Positions 61,306-64,000 of a stretch of DNA of 64,000 bases are shown here, in pieces. Position numbers and translations under genes: made by a program. This DNA is from Flaccisagitta enflata. Its lineage: Eukaryota > Chaetognatha > Sagittoidea > Aphragmophora. The notes under the pieces are model-generated. The model ran no database searches, was not told where the DNA came from, and was given only the letters and a program-made list of their open reading frames with translations. The stretch is from assembly GCA_965153355.1 (NCBI GenBank), contig OZ231126.1, forward strand, positions 37,448,001 to 37,512,000. The letters run 5' to 3'. Within the stretch, counting starts at the first letter, position 1. The number at the start of each line of letters is the position of its first letter.

Positions 61306-64000
61306 ATGGACGTCGTCAGCAACGACGTCAATGCGTTGGTGGACCGTCTCCAGCTTCCGGCGCTCCATCAACAACTTTGTGAAGCGTTCTTCTCTGCATC
61401 AAGGACGCCGTCGGCGGAGAATATTTTATGTCTTCAACAATGTCACATCGCGGCGAAAAATGCGTATAACGCCGCAATTTCAGCTGCATATCGAACTTTG
61501 CCAAGTGAATCAATCAGTTTCTTTGTGACCACCGTGTATCCATGTTGCGTCCTCATCGAAGAATCGCGCCGTTATTTGGAAACTCTGCTGCCCATGATGC
61601 GTTTATCGCCAACTCCGACTTCCGGAAAGACTGAAACCCCAAAGGCGGGAATCGACGGGAGTGATAGAGAAGGAGAAGGTGAGGGTGTTGACATCATTGG
61701 AAGTGGTAGTAGAGGCGGCCGAGATAGAGGGTTGGAAGGTGGTGGCGGTTGTAATGATACTCACATTTGGCGAAGACCAACTATCTCTTCTCCCATTCCA
61801 ACGCCAAAGGCGTGTTTGACACAACCTCCATCCATCGCCGTCGATGGACTCGACTGCGAAAGAGTAAGTGATGGTGGTGGTGGCGTTTTAGGTGGCGGTG
61901 GAATTGAAAGTGGAGGTGATAGTTTTACTGATTCTGTTTCATCCCCGTCTCCAACGATCAATACTGATTCCCCAAAGTCGACTTCTCCCGCTGAAAGGAA
62001 AAGCGGGAGTGACAGGAGTGTCGGTGGGAGTGGAATGGTCATTATGGTTGGTGATGGCGGAGGTGACGGTGGAGACGGTGGTAGTGATTCACACGTCTCC
62101 CATTTTCTCTCTCCAACCAAGACGCAGTTGCAGAAACATTCATCAACTAAAGCCAAAAGTAACGGCAGTAATGGTGGAGGTGACAGCGTCTTTGGAAGTG
62201 TTGGAGGTGATGACGGAGGAGGTGATTGCCGAGCCAAAATCGAAGCATCATCAAAACAACCCCGTCAACAACAGCAACATCAGGATATCTGCGACGACAT
62301 CAAAGAATCCATCTATTCCCCTCTTCCGACGACTAAAGAAAAGTCGTCATTTGAATATTCTCTTACATTCGTCAATAGCAAAGTAAAGAGAGGATTTCAC
62401 GAGTCTGCGATGGAACCTCTCAATTCTCATTCAGCTTCTCTTTCATCTCATCCTCTACCCATCGCGCATAAAGGTCGAAGTGACAGCGTCGTAGGTGGGA
62501 GTGATGATAGACATGATGATAGTGATGTCCATCTTATTACATCGGCGAAGCAAAAGAAGAAAGCATTCGTCAATAGAGAAGTAAAGAGAGGTTTGGAGAT
62601 AGAGAAAACAAAAGGAGGATTTCACGAGTCTGCGATGGAACCTCCCAATTCTCATTCAACTTCTCTCTCATCTCATCTTCCTCCCAATGATTATTCGACG
62701 ACGATGACGACGACGACGTCGCCGTTGGATCCATCAACTTCATCTTCATCTAGTTCATCGTTCATCTCGATGTCAAAGGCGCGTAAAGGTCGTAGTGACA
62801 GCGTCAGAGGTGGAGGGGACAATATCAGAGGTGGAGGTGACAGCGTCCAAGGTGGAGGAACTGATGGTGGTGATAGTGATGTTCATCTTATCACTTCGAC
62901 GAAGCAAAAGAAGAAAGCAATCGTCAAAATGAAAAAAGTGGAAAGGAAAAAGAAACAGAATGAAAGAATTCACGAGTCTGCGATGAAATCTTTCTCTTCT
63001 TCACCTTCTCTGCCATTTCATCTTCCGTCGTCAGTAAAGAAGAAAGCGACGTCGGACTCCTTATTGGTCTCCTTTTCTCCTGGCAAGTCGTCTTTGGCCT
63101 CTTCTCCTGGCAAGTCGTCTTTGGCCTCTTCTCCTGGCAAGTCGTCTTTGGCCTCTTCTCCTGGCAAGTCGTCTTTGGCCTCTTCTCCTGGCAAGTCGTC
63201 TTTGGCCTCTTCTCCTGGCAAGTCGTTTTTGGCCTTTTCTCCTGGCAAGTCGTCTTTGGCCTCTTCTCCTGGCAAGTCGTCTTTGGCCTCTACTGGCAAG
63301 TCGTCTCTGGCCTCTTCTACTGGCAAGTCGTCTTTGGCCTCTACTGGCAAGTCGTCTCTGGCCTCTTCTACTGGCAAGTCGTCTTTGGCCTCTTCTCCTG
63401 GCAAGTCGTCTCTGGCCTCTTTGACTGGCAAGTCGTCTCTGGCCTCTTCTCCTGGCAAGTTGTCTCTGGCCTCTTCTCCTGGCAAGTCGTCTCTGGCCTC
63501 TTCTCCTGGCAAGTCGTCTCTGGCCTCTTCTACTGGCAAGTCGTCTCTGGCCTCTTCTACTGGCAAGTCGTCTTTGGCCTCTTCTACTGGCAAGTCGTCT
63601 CTGGCCTCTTCTACTGGCAAGTCTTTGGCCTTATCTCCATGGGACATGAGAAAGTCCCACTCGTTTTCTCCTTGGAACAATTCTGTGGCGTATGCCTACG
63701 CCAATTTGCCATCTGCTCTCGTGGCTTTATTCAAGTTGCCATCTGCTTTCGTGGCTTTATTCAAGTTGCCATCTGCTGTTGTGGCTTTTCAAGTGCCACT
63801 TTCCGTTGTGGATTTTTGCGTGGCACCTTCCGTTGTGGTTTCTCAAGTGCCACCTTCCGTTGTGGAATCTCTATTGCCATCTCCCCTCGTGCCATCTCCT
63901 CTCACGTCTCAACAATCTCCATCTTCTTCCCGTTTTTCCGGAGGGACCCAACAGGGTTTTCATGTTTTTCAAAGCAGTGAGAATCATATTTCTACTCCGA
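61306..64000 (+). CDS. Large unrecognised repeat-containing protein, 3' end outside window
   Basis: The ATG at 61306 opens a frame without any stop for 898 codons to the window edge; an in-frame TGA at 61276 bounds it upstream. Residues 1-105 (DVVSNDVNALVDRLQLPALH, QQLCEAFFSASRTPSAENIL...) look like a folded helical domain. Residues ~106-330 are Gly/Ser/Asp-rich. Residues ~330-580 hold related blocks, with HESAMEP and GRSDSVxGG each seen two or three times and KQKKKAxV twice. About 21 copies of a 9-residue unit SSPGKSSLA follow (63076-63628), then KLPSAFVALF-type repeats. I do not recognise the family. Confidence 0.72.
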   Translation, partial: MDVVSNDVNALVDRLQLPALHQQLCEAFFSASRTPSAENILCLQQCHIAAKNAYNAAISAAYRTLPSESISFFVTTVYPCCVLIEESRRYLETLLPMMRLSPTPTSGKTETPKAGIDGSDREGEGEGVDIIGSGSRGGRDRGLEGGGGCNDTHIWRRPTISSPIPTPKACLTQPPSIAVDGLDCERVSDGGGGVLGGGGIESGGDSFTDSVSSPSPTINTDSPKSTSPAERKSGSDRSVGGSGMVIMVGDGGGDGGDGGSDSHVSHFLSPTKTQLQKHSSTKAKSNGSNGGGDSVFGSVGGDDGGGDCRAKIEASSKQPRQQQQHQDICDDIKESIYSPLPTTKEKSSFEYSLTFVNSKVKRGFHESAMEPLNSHSASLSSHPLPIAHKGRSDSVVGGSDDRHDDSDVHLITSAKQKKKAFVNREVKRGLEIEKTKGGFHESAMEPPNSHSTSLSSHLPPNDYSTTMTTTTSPLDPSTSSSSSSSFISMSKARKGRSDSVRGGGDNIRGGGDSVQGGGTDGGDSDVHLITSTKQKKKAIVKMKKVERKKKQNERIHESAMKSFSSSPSLPFHLPSSVKKKATSDSLLVSFSPGKSSLASSPGKSSLASSPGKSSLASSPGKSSLASSPGKSSLASSPGKSFLAFSPGKSSLASSPGKSSLASTGKSSLASSTGKSSLASTGKSSLASSTGKSSLASSPGKSSLASLTGKSSLASSPGKLSLASSPGKSSLASSPGKSSLASSTGKSSLASSTGKSSLASSTGKSSLASSTGKSLALSPWDMRKSHSFSPWNNSVAYAYANLPSALVALFKLPSAFVALFKLPSAVVAFQVPLSVVDFCVAPSVVVSQVPPSVVESLLPSPLVPSPLTSQQSPSSSRFSGGTQQGFHVFQSSENHISTP
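63076..63628 (+). repeat. 27-base coding minisatellite
   Basis: About 21 copies of TCTCCTGGCAAGTCGTCT then TTGGCCTCT, kept in frame (units of 27, some of 24). Both strands are open through it; the + frame is preferred because it continues for 2.7 kb. Confidence 0.9.

Noticed and set aside
63018-63680. Minus-strand 220-residue frame of EEARDDLPG repeats
   Set aside because: The 27-base repeat is open on both strands; the + strand frame is far longer and begins with non-repetitive sequence.

Overview
The window is animal nuclear DNA, most likely from a repeat-rich invertebrate. The evidence is GT-AG split genes of animal families (a small Maf bZIP factor, an OSER1-like protein, an M1-aminopeptidase-like ectoprotein), a degenerate TTAGGG-type tract, a LINE fragment, and very dense microsatellites and short DNA transposons. 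I cannot name the species. Gene models were made by eye from open frames, splice signals and matching intron phases; none has transcript support.

Layout. 1-8.1 kb is satellite DNA: a ~650-base macrosatellite with GA cores, an inverted 25-base minisatellite, and a 2 x 29-base satellite. 8.1-15.9 kb is mostly non-coding, with a telomere-like tract, a G-rich minisatellite, two TA-flanked MITEs and one plausible orphan last exon (11958-12138). 16.0-18.6 kb holds a three-exon small Maf gene on the + strand. Its second intron is almost pure CAA repeat, and the end of its last exon has been amplified downstream as a minisatellite. 19.95-21.5 kb holds a four-exon OSER1-like gene on the + strand, convergent with an unrecognised minus-strand gene whose last three exons lie at 27.8-22.7 kb.

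28-42 kb is accessory DNA: a LINE endonuclease fragment, a 2-kb array of GTTTAT/ATAAAC motifs, foldback elements up to 3.5 kb long, and many short elements. 42.7-59.9 kb is one minus-strand gene related to M1 aminopeptidases. It has a signal peptide, an in-frame run of about 100 asparagines, an acidic insert, and a candidate last exon in which the GAMEN and HEXXH motifs are missing and the frame stops. Its introns hold nested transposons. At 61.3 kb a + strand gene starts, and its frame stays open for at least 898 codons to the end of the window.

Two short dispersed families recur throughout. One ends in the palindrome AGTCGCGTGCACGCGACT and carries subterminal inverted repeats, as in Helentron/HINE elements; one copy is nested inside another. 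The other has GGGCAGC-type inverted termini around private tandem repeats.
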